From Solimonas sp041659605 (GTDB lineage Bacteria; Pseudomonadota; Gammaproteobacteria; Nevskiales; Nevskiaceae), in the NCBI GenBank assembly GCA_041659605.1, contig JBAZXW010000006.1:96432-160431 (forward strand): 64,000 nucleotides of DNA, given 5' to 3'. Below, one piece after another: positions 20,451 through 30,093 of this stretch (its first letter is position 1; every line of letters begins with the position of its first letter). Below the pieces are notes generated by a model that did not search any database, was not told the DNA's origin, and saw only the letters and a program-made list of their open reading frames with translations. A program made the position numbers and the translations under genes.

Positions 20451-20717
20451 CTATGAACCCGGATGCTGCAGGCGCCTGAGGATTTCCCCCTCGTCCAGAC
20501 CGCGAACTTCGACCAGCTTCTGCGCGCTGGTGTCGCCGCGCAGAATCGTGAACGCCGACTTGGGCAGGTGCAGCACGTCCGCGAGCAGCTCGATCACCGC
20601 CTGATTGGCCTTGCCCTTCTCCGGCGCGGCAGTCACCGACAGCTTGAGCGTCTCGCCCATCCAGCCGTTGATGGCGTTGCGCCCGCCCTTGGGCGTGACT
20701 TTCAGTTGCAGGCGCAT
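20451..20717 (-). CDS. DUF167 / YggU family protein
   Basis: An 88-residue protein matching the YggU family throughout: the central KVTPKGGRNAING and APEKGKANQAVIELLADVL stretches are the family signature. Function is not established; fold studies show a small alpha/beta protein. It begins two bases after the M20 peptidase stop, so the two are probably co-transcribed. The POT transporter start is 49 bases downstream. Confidence 0.9.
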   Translation of the reverse strand: MRLQLKVTPKGGRNAINGWMGETLKLSVTAAPEKGKANQAVIELLADVLHLPKSAFTILRGDTSAQKLVEVRGLDEGEILRRLQHPGS

Positions 20718-20719
20718 CG

Positions 20720-22189
20720 TCAGGGGGCCGTGTTCTGCAGCAGGCGGATGTAGAAGCGCACCATGTCGGCGTAGGCCTCGACGCCGATGCGCTCGTCGCT
20801 GCCGTGCACACGCGGCTGGTCGGCCGGCGTGTAGGGATACGGCGAGAAGTAGTAGGCCTGGTCGCGCAGATCGGCGTAGTGGCGGTTGTCGGTGGTTGCG
20901 AGAATGATGCCGCTGGACACCAGCGCCTGCGGGAACACCTCGTTGACGGTCTTCTCGATCAGCGCGAACTCCGGCGCCCGCGGATCGGACAGCGGCGGCG
21001 CCTCGTTGGCGAAGCCCGCCTCGGCCGCAATCTCGATCGCGATATCCGGATCGTCGATCGCACTGCGCAGGTGCGCCTCGGCGTCGACGATCCGGTCGCC
21101 GGGCAGCAGGCGCACGTTGACCAGCGCGTGCGCCTCGCTCGGCAGCACGTTGTCCTTGACGCCGCCGGCGACGACGGTGATCGCCTGCGTCGAGCGGATC
21201 AGCGCATTGGTGATCGGCGCCGCGGACAAGGCCCGCAACAGCAGCGGTTCGAACAGGTCACGGTTGGCGATCAGCAGGCGCTCGGCCGCGGGCATGTGCG
21301 GCGCCAGGCGATCGAGCATGCCCGCAACCGGTGGCAGCAGCCGCGCCGGCATCGGCCGCTCGTCGATGCGCAGCAGCGCATGCGACAGCCGCACGATCGC
21401 GTTGCCGCGTGCCGGCGTCGACGCGTGCCCGCCGACGCCGCGCGCGGTCAGCCGGAACGTCACATAGCCGCGTTCGCCGGCCATGATCGCAGCGACGGGC
21501 CGGTCGATACCGGCGACGATGCCCTGCGTGATCGCGCTGCCCTCGTCCAGCGTGTAGGCCAAGCGCACGCCGCGCGCGCGGAGCACTTCAGCAATGCGCG
21601 CAGCGCCATCGGTACCGCCGATTTCCTCGTCGTGGCCGTAAGCAAAATAAACCGTGCGCTGCGGCGCATGACCCTGCGCGAGCAGCCACTCGGCGGCTTC
21701 GAGCTGGGCGATCAGGTTCGACTTGTCGTCGAGCGCGCCGCGCCCCCAGACATAACCCTCGGCGATCACACCGGCGAACGGCGGCTGCGTCCAGCGCGTC
21801 TCGGTGCCGGGCTCGACCGGCACGACGTCCATGTGCGCCGCAAGCAGTGCCGGCTTGCGCGCCGCATCGCGGCCGTCCCAGCGGTAGAGCAGGCCGAAGG
21901 CGCCGACCGGTTCGACATCCAGCATCCGATGCACCCGCGGGAACTGCGCGCGCAGCAGGGCGTGGAACTGGCGGAAGGCTTCGGCATCCGTGCGGTCCGC
22001 TTTGACGTACGAGACGGTTTGCAGCCGCAGCGCGGCGGCCAGGCGCCCTGCGAGTTGCGGCGCATCGAGCGCGATACGCTCGGCGGCCGGTGCCAGCACC
22101 GGCGCCGACCGCAGCCGTGCGGCGCGGTAGCCCAGCAGCGCCGCGAACACCAGCAGCGCGGCGGCCAGAGCCAGAAATGTCCTTTTCAT
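20720..22189 (-). CDS. M20 family metallopeptidase (PM20D1/CPS1-like), membrane-anchored
   Basis: A 489-residue zinc peptidase with an N-terminal hydrophobic anchor (about 3–22). Metal-site motifs are LLAAHMDVVPV, then GRGALDDKS (bridging Asp) and YGHDEEIGG (catalytic Glu pair). The dimerisation domain (RGVGGHASTP) and a final histidine near RVHGSDERI follow. Size and the long N-terminus match the carboxypeptidase S / PM20D1 branch, which hydrolyses or forms N-acyl amino acids and dipeptides. The start ATG at 22189 is chosen because the anchor follows directly. The gene is next to a POT peptide transporter, which hints at peptide use. Confidence 0.9.
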   Translation of the reverse strand: MKRTFLALAAALLVFAALLGYRAARLRSAPVLAPAAERIALDAPQLAGRLAAALRLQTVSYVKADRTDAEAFRQFHALLRAQFPRVHRMLDVEPVGAFGLLYRWDGRDAARKPALLAAHMDVVPVEPGTETRWTQPPFAGVIAEGYVWGRGALDDKSNLIAQLEAAEWLLAQGHAPQRTVYFAYGHDEEIGGTDGAARIAEVLRARGVRLAYTLDEGSAITQGIVAGIDRPVAAIMAGERGYVTFRLTARGVGGHASTPARGNAIVRLSHALLRIDERPMPARLLPPVAGMLDRLAPHMPAAERLLIANRDLFEPLLLRALSAAPITNALIRSTQAITVVAGGVKDNVLPSEAHALVNVRLLPGDRIVDAEAHLRSAIDDPDIAIEIAAEAGFANEAPPLSDPRAPEFALIEKTVNEVFPQALVSSGIILATTDNRHYADLRDQAYYFSPYPYTPADQPRVHGSDERIGVEAYADMVRFYIRLLQNTAP

Positions 22190-22198
22190 GCGAGCGCT

Positions 22199-22282
22199 CG
22201 TAGGATGGGCTGAGCGCAGCGATGCCCATCGGATCCCGCGCGCCATCGATGATGGGCTTCGCTGCGCTCAGCCCATCCTACG
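22199..22282. repeat. Large inverted repeat, 23-base perfect arms (GTAGGATGGGCTGAGCGCAGCG)
   Basis: The arm CGTAGGATGGGCTGAGCGCAGCG (22199–22221) is perfectly inverted at 22260–22282. The inner part also pairs (GATGCCCATCG / CGATGATGGGC). It sits between the RND operon end and the M20 gene start. Single or degenerate copies are at 9134–9168 and 15299–15325. Repeats of this kind are widely dispersed in proteobacterial chromosomes. Confidence 0.85.
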
Positions 22283-22284
22283 AT

Positions 22285-25200
22285 TTACATGCCGAGCGTC
22301 GCCAGCGGCCACCAGCCGCGCGCGCGATGCAGCGCGCGCCGGCCCCAGTGGCCGAGATCCTCGAGCGCCAGGTAGATCGTTGGCAGCACCAGCAACGACA
22401 CCACCGTCGAGAACACCAGGCCGCCGATGATCGCGCGCGCCATCGGGTAGTAGGCGGGGCCTTCGCCGCCGATCGAGGTGTCGCCCAGCGACAGCGGCAC
22501 CATGCCCAGCACCGTCGTCGCCGCAGTCATCAGGATCGGCCGCAGGCGGTCGCGCGAGCCTTTGACGATCGCCCGCGTGCGCTCCATGCCGGCGGCGCGC
22601 AGCTGAATGACGTGGTCAACCAGCACGATGCCGTTGTTCACGACCACACCCATCAGCACGAGCATGCCGATCAGCGCCATGAACGAGAAATCGGTCGCGG
22701 TCGCGAAGAAGAACCAGTAGACGCCGACGAAGGAGAACAGGATGCCGGTGATGATCGCCGTCGGCGCGAGCAAGGACTCGAACAATGCGGCCATGACGAT
22801 ATAGATGCAGGCGATCGCCAGCAGCATGTTCTGCACCATCGTCTGCATGCTCTCCTGTTCCTCGTCGAAGGCGCTGCCGTAGCCCCAGCTGTAGCCGGGC
22901 GGCAGCTGCAGGCCTTCGAGCGTCTTGTCGACGTGCTTGCGCGCGTCCTCGGCGGTCGTGCCCTCCTTCGTACTGAACTCGATCGTCAGGGCGGCATGGC
23001 GGTTCTCGCGCTGGATCGCGCCGGGCACGTCGCCGATCGTCAGCTCGGCAAGCGCCGACAGCGACACGCGCTCGCCGGTTGGCGTGACGATCGGCAGCGA
23101 GCGCAGCGCATCCAGATCGAGGCGATCGGCGCGGCGGAACTGCAGCAGCAGGTCGACTTCGCCGGTCGCGGTGCGGTAGGGCTTGAGCTCGACGCCGCGC
23201 ATCGCGCCGGCGACGACTTCGGCGACCTGCTGGCTGGACAGGCCGTACAGGCGCGCCTTGTCGCGGTCGACGCGCACGCGCACCTCCCAGTCCTCGGCCG
23301 AAACCTTCAGGCGCACGTCGGTCAGGCCGTCGACGCCGCGCACGACACGTTCGACCTCGCGCGCCACTTCGCGCAAACGCTCGCTCGACTCGCCGAAGAC
23401 CTGCACGGACAGCTTCTCGCCGGAGCCCTGGCGATTGTCTTCGAAGCTCGGCTCGCCGATCGCGATCTTCGGCAGCTCCTTGCGGATCGCCTCCTTGATC
23501 TGCTTCGGCGTCTGCCTGCGTTGTTCCTTGTCGAGCAGGATGATGCTCGATTCGGCACGGCCCTGATCGAAGTACGAGTACACCGAGTCGATCTCGAAGC
23601 GCTCCTTGTTGGCGAACAGGAAGGCCTCGATGGTGTCGACCGCATCCTCGACCTTATCGAGGCGGTAGACGTTGTTGACGTTGTAGCGCAGGAACAGCCG
23701 CTTGCTGCTGTCCTGCGGGAACATGTCCATCTTCACGAACTTCGCCGGCACCGCCACGCTGGCCAGCACCAGCACGATGAACAAGCCGGTCTTGCCGGGA
23801 TGATGCAGCGTCCAGTCGAGCACGCGCGCGTAGCGGTCGGCAAAGCGTTCCATCCAGGCGACGCGGCCATCGCCGCGCACCACGATGCGCGTCGTCAGCT
23901 GCGGAATCAGCGTCAGCGCCACCAAAAGCGACGCGGCCAGCGACACGCAGATCGTCACCGCGACCTCGGTGAGATAGACCGTGATCTCGTTCTGCACGCC
24001 GAAGATGTTGGGCAAGAACACGATCGCCGTCGTCAGCGTGCCGAGAAATACCGCAAGCGCAACGCTGCGCGTGCCCTGCAGCGTCGCCGGCACTGCCGTC
24101 AGCCCCTCGCTGCGCGCCTTGAAGATCGACTCGGTGACGACGACGGCGTTGTCGACCAGCATGCCGACCGACAGCATCAGCCCCATCAGGCTGAGCACGT
24201 TCAGCGAATAGCCGAGGAAATACATCACAGCCAGCGTGATCACGAGCGACAGCGGGACCGCGCTGGTGACGATCAACGTCATCGTCCAGTTGCGCAGGAA
24301 CAGGTACAGCACGAAGACCGACAGCAGCGCGCCGATCAGGCCGGCCTCGATCAGGTCGTCGAGCGAGCTGCGGACGCTGTCGCCGGTGTTGTCCATGACG
24401 AACAGGCTGATGCCGGTCATCTCCGGCAGCTGCCGCACCGCCACGATTTCGGCGAGCGCGACGTCGGCGACTTCGACCATGTTCGCGCCGGTCTCCTTGA
24501 AGACGTTGAGCCCCACCGCGTAGCGGCCGTCGAGGTGGCGTCCATAGGTGCGGACCGGCTCGGCGTACTGCACCTCGGCGATGTCGCCCAGACGCAGTCC
24601 GCGCACGTCGACGACCATCGCGCGAATCTGGTCGAGGCTGGCGAAGCGGCCTTCCGGCTTCACGTAGTAGCGCTTGCCGGCCTCGATGAAATTGCCGGCG
24701 GTCAGCGAGAAGTTCGAGCGCTGCAGCGTCTCCGACAGCTTGCGCAGATCGACGCCGTGCGCGGCGACGCGCTCGGCGGCAAGCTCGATGCGCACTTCCT
24801 TGGGTTCGACGCCATAGAGTTCGACGCGTGAAACCCCGGGCAGGCGTTCGATGCGCCGCTTGAGGTTGCGATCGAGCATGTCGTAGGCATCGGACAGATT
24901 GCGCTCGGCGGAGACGCGCAGCGTCAGCACCGGGATGCTGCCGGCCTCGAACTTCTGGATCTGGATGCGCTCCAGATCCTGCGGCAGGTCGTCGCGGATC
25001 GCGTCGATCTTGTCGCGCGCTTCGATGCCCCTGATCGCGAGGTCCTGGCCCCAGCTGAAGTAGATCTCGATCTGTGCGCCGTTGTCGGTCGACTCGGATT
25101 TCATCCGCTCGATGCCGGGCAAGGTCGCCAGCGCTTCCTCGACCGGTCGCGTGACGCGGCGCTCGACTTCCTCGGGCGTCGAATTCCGGTACGGCACCTG

Positions 25201-25341
25201 GATGAAGATGCCGGGGAACTCGATGTCGGGCAGGAACTCGAGCGGCAGCCGGTTGCCGCCGATCAGGCCGATGACGCTCATGCAGACGAAAAACATGGCG
25301 ACCGTCACCGGCCGCTTCAGCGACAACTCGGTGAGATTCAT
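22285..25341 (-). CDS. RND efflux permease subunit (1018 aa)
   Basis: An inner-membrane proton-driven pump subunit of the AcrB/MexB superfamily. It has one N-terminal membrane helix (MNLTELSLKRPVTVAMFFVCMSVIGLIGG), a large periplasmic loop, a membrane block with LSLMGLMLSVGMLVDNAVVVTE (the D relay helix), a second periplasmic loop, and a C-terminal block with IGMLVLMGVVVNNGIVLVD. Length is that of a full permease. Its ATG overlaps the stop of the next RND gene upstream by four bases, so both are made from one message. Substrate class cannot be read from the sequence. Confidence 0.93.
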   Translation of the reverse strand: MNLTELSLKRPVTVAMFFVCMSVIGLIGGNRLPLEFLPDIEFPGIFIQVPYRNSTPEEVERRVTRPVEEALATLPGIERMKSESTDNGAQIEIYFSWGQDLAIRGIEARDKIDAIRDDLPQDLERIQIQKFEAGSIPVLTLRVSAERNLSDAYDMLDRNLKRRIERLPGVSRVELYGVEPKEVRIELAAERVAAHGVDLRKLSETLQRSNFSLTAGNFIEAGKRYYVKPEGRFASLDQIRAMVVDVRGLRLGDIAEVQYAEPVRTYGRHLDGRYAVGLNVFKETGANMVEVADVALAEIVAVRQLPEMTGISLFVMDNTGDSVRSSLDDLIEAGLIGALLSVFVLYLFLRNWTMTLIVTSAVPLSLVITLAVMYFLGYSLNVLSLMGLMLSVGMLVDNAVVVTESIFKARSEGLTAVPATLQGTRSVALAVFLGTLTTAIVFLPNIFGVQNEITVYLTEVAVTICVSLAASLLVALTLIPQLTTRIVVRGDGRVAWMERFADRYARVLDWTLHHPGKTGLFIVLVLASVAVPAKFVKMDMFPQDSSKRLFLRYNVNNVYRLDKVEDAVDTIEAFLFANKERFEIDSVYSYFDQGRAESSIILLDKEQRRQTPKQIKEAIRKELPKIAIGEPSFEDNRQGSGEKLSVQVFGESSERLREVAREVERVVRGVDGLTDVRLKVSAEDWEVRVRVDRDKARLYGLSSQQVAEVVAGAMRGVELKPYRTATGEVDLLLQFRRADRLDLDALRSLPIVTPTGERVSLSALAELTIGDVPGAIQRENRHAALTIEFSTKEGTTAEDARKHVDKTLEGLQLPPGYSWGYGSAFDEEQESMQTMVQNMLLAIACIYIVMAALFESLLAPTAIITGILFSFVGVYWFFFATATDFSFMALIGMLVLMGVVVNNGIVLVDHVIQLRAAGMERTRAIVKGSRDRLRPILMTAATTVLGMVPLSLGDTSIGGEGPAYYPMARAIIGGLVFSTVVSLLVLPTIYLALEDLGHWGRRALHRARGWWPLATLGM

Positions 25342-28300
25342 GTGACCGCCTCCGGTCCGGTATCGGCGCCGTGTATCGATTGCCGATGCCCGGTCGCGGA
25401 CTCTTTCTGGAGCAGGGAGTACATCACCGGGATCACGACCAGCGTCAGCAGCGTCGAGATCGTCAGTCCGCCGATCACCGTGATCGCCATCGGCTGGCGC
25501 ACCTCGGCACCCTCGCCAGAGCCGATCGCCATCGGCAGCAGGCCCAGTACGGTCGTCAGCGTCGTCATCAGGATCGGCCGCAGGCGCGAGTGACCCGCTT
25601 CGATCAGCGCCTCGCGTGTCGATCGCCCTTCGGCGCGCAGCTGGTTGACGAGATCGATCAGCACGATGCCGTTCTTCACGACAATGCCGGCGAGCACGAT
25701 CATGCCGATCAGCGCGACGACATTGATCACCGAACCGGTCAGGTACAGCGACAGGATCGCGCCGATCGCCGCAAGCGGAATCGTGAACAGGATGACGAAG
25801 GGGTGGATGAGCGATTCGAACTGCGAGGCCATCACCAAGTAGACCAGGAAGATCGCCAGTGCCAGCGCCAGGCCGAGAGAGCGAAACGACACTTCCATCT
25901 CCTCGCTTTGCCCGGTGACGGTCGCCGACAGGCCCGACGGCATCGTGATGCCGGTCAGCGTCCGCTCGATCTCGGCGATGCCCTCGCCCAGATCGCCGTA
26001 GGCCAGATTCGCCGAGACGACGACGACCCGCCGCTGGTCGACGCGGCGGATTTCGCTGGGTCCCGACTTCAGGCGCACCTCGGCGATCGAGGACAGCCGC
26101 ACCGCCTGCACCGCGTCCGGGTTGACCAGCATGTTGGCGACCGCGTCGATGCTGGTGCGCGAGTTTTCCGCGCCGCGGACCAGCACGTCGATCTCACGGT
26201 CGCCGATGCGGTAGCGGGTCGCGACGTTGCCGCGCACCGCGCGGGCGACGCGCTCGGCCAGCACCGCGGTATCAAGCCCCAGCGCCGCCGCGCGCTCCTG
26301 GTCGAACAGCACCTGGATCTCCGGATGCCCGGGCGCCAGCGTGGTGTCCACCTCGGTGAAGCGGTCCGACGCCAGCAGGCGCGCGCGCAGCGTCTCGGAC
26401 GTGCGCTCCAGCTGCGCCAGATCGTAGCCGCCGATTTCGACTTCCAGCGGCGTCTTCAGCGTGAACAGCGTCGGCCGCGCGTAGCGGTAGCTGATGCCCG
26501 GCACGCGATCAAGCTTGTCCGAGAGCGCGGCGATGACCTCGGGCTCGCGCGCGAAGGCTGCGGACTTGAGCACGATGTTGACGGTGCCAAAGTTCTCGCC
26601 GCCGGTCTCCGGATTGGCGTCGAGGCGGTTGCCGGTACCGGCAACCGAATAGCTCGATGCGAGCCAGTCCTGCATCTGCGCGTTGTCGCGCAGCTCGCGC
26701 CCGACGTCCTGCAACACTGCGTCGGTGCGCTCCAGCGGCGCCCCCGGCGGCAGCTGCAGCTCGGCGCGGAACTCGCCCTGGTTGAACGGCGGAATCAGCT
26801 CGACCCCGATACGCGGCAGCACCGCGAGCGAAATCGCGAACAGCAGGGTGGCGGCGCCGAGCACGAGCCCGCGGTGGTCGAGCGACCACGCCAGCGCGGG
26901 TACATACGCGCGCTCCATCACGCCGAAGCCCCGCTGCCAGACCGCCGCCAGCGGGCGCAACACGAAGCCCAGCACAAGGCCGAGCACGCGGAAGGCCTGG
27001 ACCAGCGGCCACAGCAGCATCGACGGCAAGGACTCGAACAGCGCATACCGCGTGTGCGACAGGCCGCTACGGGCGCGGCCGCGGCCGGTGACCACCGGCG
27101 TTGCCGGCGCGATCGGCTGGCGACGCGCAGCGCGCGAGGCCATCATCGGAATCAGCGTCAGCGACACGATCAGCGAAAACATCAACGCACCGCTGACCAC
27201 CAGCGCCTGGTCCGCGAACAGCTGGCCGGCGATCCCCTGCACGAACACCATCGGGAAGAACACCGCAACAGTGGTCAGGGTTGACGCGGTCACCGCGCCA
27301 GCAACCTGACCCGCGCCGGTGACGGCCGCTTCGCGCAGCGGCAGGCCGAGTTCCTGTTGGCGGTGGATGTTTTCGAGCACGACGATGGCGTCGTCGACGA
27401 GCATGCCGATCGCCAGCGCGATGCCGCCCAGCGACATGATGTTGAGCGACAGGCCGGCGCCGTACATGACGTTGAACGTCGCGATCACCGAAATCGGAAT
27501 CGCGATCGCGACGATCGCGGTAGTCCAGGCGTTGCGCAGGAACAGATACAGAATCAGGATCGCCAGCAAGCCGCCTTCGAGCGCCGCCGACTTCACCTCG
27601 TCGATTGCCTGCTGGATGAACACCGCCTGGTCGTAGAGCGGACGCATCTCGACATCGGGCGGCAGCTGCTTGCCGAGTTGTTCGACACGTCCCTTGATGC
27701 GCTCGGCAATCGACACCGTGTTGCCGTCGCCTTCCTTGTACATCGCGATTTCGACCGCCTCGTTGCCGCCGATGCGGATGATCGCCTCGCGTTCCTTGAA
27801 GCCGGAGCGGACCTCGGCAACGTCGCGCAGGTAGATCGATCGGTCGGTGCGCGTCGCGAGGATGGTCTCGCTCATTTCCGGCAACGACTTGAACTGGTTG
27901 AGCGTGCGCACCAGGTAGCTCGACGCACCCTGCTCGACACGGCCGCCGGAGATGTTGGCGTTCTCCGCGCGCAGGCGCTCGGCAACCTGCTCCAGCGTCA
28001 GGTTGAACTGCGCCAGCTTGCCGAGATCGACCAGGATCTGCACCTCGTCTTCGAGGCCGCCGCTGATCTTCACCGCGGCGACGCCGTCGACGCCTTCCAT
28101 CGGCTTCTGCACCAGATCTTCGGCGATGCGGCGCAGGCGCTTGAGCGCGGCCTGGTCGACCATACGCAGGGCGCCGCCTTCCGGCGTCTTCAGCGCCAGG
28201 CCGTAGCGCATGATCGGATCCTGCGTCGGATCGAAGCGCAGCACGATCGGGCGTTTGGACTCCTTGGGCAGCTCCAGTGCGTCGAGCTTCTCGCGCACGT

Positions 28301-28619
28301 CGAGCACCGCGAAATCCATCTTCGTGCCCCAGTTGAATTCCAGGGTCACGTCGCTGCGCTCGGCGAGCGAGGCCGAACGCACCTGGCGCACGTTGCGGAT
28401 GATGCCGACCGCTTCCTCGATCGGTTTCGACAGCAACGTCTCGATTTCCTCCGGCGCCGCACCCGGCAGCTCGGTGCGGATCGTCAGCGTCGGATACGAC
28501 AGGTCCGGCAGCAGCGTCAGCTCCAGCCGCGACTGCGACACGAAGCCGAACAGCAGCACTGCGAAGGTCAGCATGCCGATCGCCACCGGCCGCCGCGTGC
28601 ACAGCTCGATGAATTTCAT
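25338..28619 (-). CDS. RND efflux permease subunit (1093 aa)
   Basis: A second, non-identical RND permease (MKFIELCTRRPVAIGMLTFAVLLFGFV...). It has the same two-fold layout, including LGGIALAIGMLVDDAIVVLENIHR in the first membrane block and IGMIVLAGIVVKNGIVLID in the second. It is longer than its partner because of an Arg/Pro-rich loop plus extra hydrophobic helices between the two halves (around residues 500–580). Two different permeases in one operon recall MdtB/MdtC, which assemble as a heterotrimer. It is translated just after the adaptor gene (19-base gap). Confidence 0.93.
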   Translation of the reverse strand: MKFIELCTRRPVAIGMLTFAVLLFGFVSQSRLELTLLPDLSYPTLTIRTELPGAAPEEIETLLSKPIEEAVGIIRNVRQVRSASLAERSDVTLEFNWGTKMDFAVLDVREKLDALELPKESKRPIVLRFDPTQDPIMRYGLALKTPEGGALRMVDQAALKRLRRIAEDLVQKPMEGVDGVAAVKISGGLEDEVQILVDLGKLAQFNLTLEQVAERLRAENANISGGRVEQGASSYLVRTLNQFKSLPEMSETILATRTDRSIYLRDVAEVRSGFKEREAIIRIGGNEAVEIAMYKEGDGNTVSIAERIKGRVEQLGKQLPPDVEMRPLYDQAVFIQQAIDEVKSAALEGGLLAILILYLFLRNAWTTAIVAIAIPISVIATFNVMYGAGLSLNIMSLGGIALAIGMLVDDAIVVLENIHRQQELGLPLREAAVTGAGQVAGAVTASTLTTVAVFFPMVFVQGIAGQLFADQALVVSGALMFSLIVSLTLIPMMASRAARRQPIAPATPVVTGRGRARSGLSHTRYALFESLPSMLLWPLVQAFRVLGLVLGFVLRPLAAVWQRGFGVMERAYVPALAWSLDHRGLVLGAATLLFAISLAVLPRIGVELIPPFNQGEFRAELQLPPGAPLERTDAVLQDVGRELRDNAQMQDWLASSYSVAGTGNRLDANPETGGENFGTVNIVLKSAAFAREPEVIAALSDKLDRVPGISYRYARPTLFTLKTPLEVEIGGYDLAQLERTSETLRARLLASDRFTEVDTTLAPGHPEIQVLFDQERAAALGLDTAVLAERVARAVRGNVATRYRIGDREIDVLVRGAENSRTSIDAVANMLVNPDAVQAVRLSSIAEVRLKSGPSEIRRVDQRRVVVVSANLAYGDLGEGIAEIERTLTGITMPSGLSATVTGQSEEMEVSFRSLGLALALAIFLVYLVMASQFESLIHPFVILFTIPLAAIGAILSLYLTGSVINVVALIGMIVLAGIVVKNGIVLIDLVNQLRAEGRSTREALIEAGHSRLRPILMTTLTTVLGLLPMAIGSGEGAEVRQPMAITVIGGLTISTLLTLVVIPVMYSLLQKESATGHRQSIHGADTGPEAVT

Positions 28620-28638
28620 GTTCTAGGGCCTGCTAACG

Positions 28639-29766
28639 TCAGCCTTGCGCGTCGTCCTTTACCGCAACCGCCTTGACCTTGGCATCCGGCGCGGCGGTCG
28701 GCGCGTTGACGATCTCGACCTTGCTGTCGTCGCGCAGGCTCGACTGCCCGGTGACGACCAGCTGGTCGCCGACGGCCAGGCCGGTCAGCACTTCGTAATG
28801 TTCGGAATCGCTGTAGCCGACGCTGACCGCGCGACGGTGCGCGCGGCCCTCCTCGATCACGAACACCGAATGCTGGGCGTCTTCAGTGACGACCGCATCC
28901 TTGGGGATCAGCACCACGCTGTCGTGACGGTCATAGAGGATCTCCACGCGCCCGAACATGCCGGGCTTGAGCTCCGGCTGCTCCGGCGCCATCGCCACGG
29001 TCACCTTCACCGTGCCGGTGCTGGCATCGACCACCGGATTGACGCGCAGGATCTCGCCGCGGAAGGCCTTGTCGGGCCAGGCGTCGACGCTCAGCGTCGC
29101 CGCCTGCGCCGGGGCGAGCTTGTGGATGTCGCGCTCCGGCACGTAGATCTGCGCCTGCAGGCGATCCATGCGCGTGATGCGAAAGGCGGGGCTGCCGGCC
29201 AGGATCTGGTTGCCGATCTTGATGTGACGCAGCGAAACGACGCCGTCGAACGGCGCCCTGATCTCCGACTCCTGCAGCGCCAGGCGCGCCAGATCGTAGG
29301 CGGCGCGCGCACCGTCGAGCTCGAATTTCGTGCGCTCGTAGGCTTCGCGCGAAACGAGGTTGCGCTGATAAACGGACTCGCTGCGCTTGAAGTCCTGCTC
29401 CAGCTTGTCGAGCGCTGCCTTGGCGCGCGCCACCTCCAGCGCCAGCCGCTCGGTTTCGAGCTTGGCCAGCACCTGGCTGGCGCGCACACGCTGACCCTCT
29501 TCGACGAGGATCTGCTCGATCACGCCGCCCTGCTTGGCGTTGACGGTGGCCTCCTCTTCGGCCTCGAGCGTCGCCGTGCCGCGGTAGGCGGCCTCGATCG
29601 GGCCGAGCAGCGCCTGCGCGACCTCGACCGGGATGCTCGCTTCCTCCTTCTTCTTGTCGTCGGCCTCTTTCGCCGCGCCGTTACAGCCCGTCAGCAGGCC
29701 GACGCAGATGATCGCCGCCAGCTTCACGCCACGCCCCGCACGATACCCCGCACGATACATATTCAT
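28639..29766 (-). CDS. RND efflux periplasmic adaptor, lipoprotein
   Basis: A 375-residue membrane-fusion protein and first gene of the pump operon. The signal sequence ends in a lipobox (GLLTGC), so the mature protein is lipid-anchored at about Cys27. The lipoyl halves (ATVNAKQGGVIEQILVEEGQRV and ...IRAPFDGVVSLRHIKIGNQI) flank an alpha-helical hairpin of about 70 residues. Beta-barrel and membrane-proximal domains follow (VFVIEEGRAHRRAVSVG, VTGQSSLRDDSKVEIV). ATG 29766 has an AGGACAGGGAC Shine-Dalgarno region; a second ATG lies two codons in. No outer-membrane channel gene is nearby. Confidence 0.92.
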   Translation of the reverse strand: MNMYRAGYRAGRGVKLAAIICVGLLTGCNGAAKEADDKKKEEASIPVEVAQALLGPIEAAYRGTATLEAEEEATVNAKQGGVIEQILVEEGQRVRASQVLAKLETERLALEVARAKAALDKLEQDFKRSESVYQRNLVSREAYERTKFELDGARAAYDLARLALQESEIRAPFDGVVSLRHIKIGNQILAGSPAFRITRMDRLQAQIYVPERDIHKLAPAQAATLSVDAWPDKAFRGEILRVNPVVDASTGTVKVTVAMAPEQPELKPGMFGRVEILYDRHDSVVLIPKDAVVTEDAQHSVFVIEEGRAHRRAVSVGYSDSEHYEVLTGLAVGDQLVVTGQSSLRDDSKVEIVNAPTAAPDAKVKAVAVKDDAQG

Positions 29767-30093
29767 GTCCCTGTCCTGATTGAATGACCCATTGAGCACA
29801 TATGTCCAAATGACGTGCCAACCGGGGATGCACCCATAAGTCGTTGTTCTATATTTATTTATCGAACGCGCTTGCACAGCGCGGCGGCAGTGCTGCGCAA
29901 TCCGGCCACAGAGATATGCGCATTTGCGCCTTCATGCGGTGAATTCCGCCAAGCTGCGATGAGATGTTATCGCGACTTTCCAAGCATTATTCAATGGATA
30001 GTCACGACATCCCGACCCCGTCGATGGATTGGATGCGGCGACACCCTAAATGGTTTCATCTAGCATATCGGTCCGATATTGACGGATTCATTC
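29767..30093. other. Divergent regulatory gap between the RND operon and slyD
   Basis: 327 bases with no gene. It contains an unusually AT-rich stretch (29847–29868, TATATTTATTTATCG) that could supply -10 elements for the leftward pump operon. A perfect 15-base palindrome lies near slyD (listed separately). No regulator gene is adjacent, so any dedicated pump regulator would be elsewhere. Confidence 0.5.
30065..30079. promoter_or_regulatory. Perfect palindrome ATATCGG-T-CCGATAT upstream of slyD
   Basis: Seven-base arms around one central T, ending 14 bases before the slyD ATG. Such a compact symmetric site suits a dimeric repressor. No cognate regulator is recognisable in the window. slyD has no obvious Shine-Dalgarno sequence, so the start is inferred from homology alone. 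Confidence 0.4.

Noticed and set aside
22222..24831. 869-codon plus-strand reading frame opposite the first RND permease
   Set aside because: The translation is a His/Arg/Asp-rich shadow of a well-supported RND gene; high-GC genes produce such antisense frames.
29830..29870. AT-rich spot before the RND operon as a possible integration site
   Set aside because: No direct repeats, tRNA end or recombinase gene nearby; a promoter is the simpler reading.
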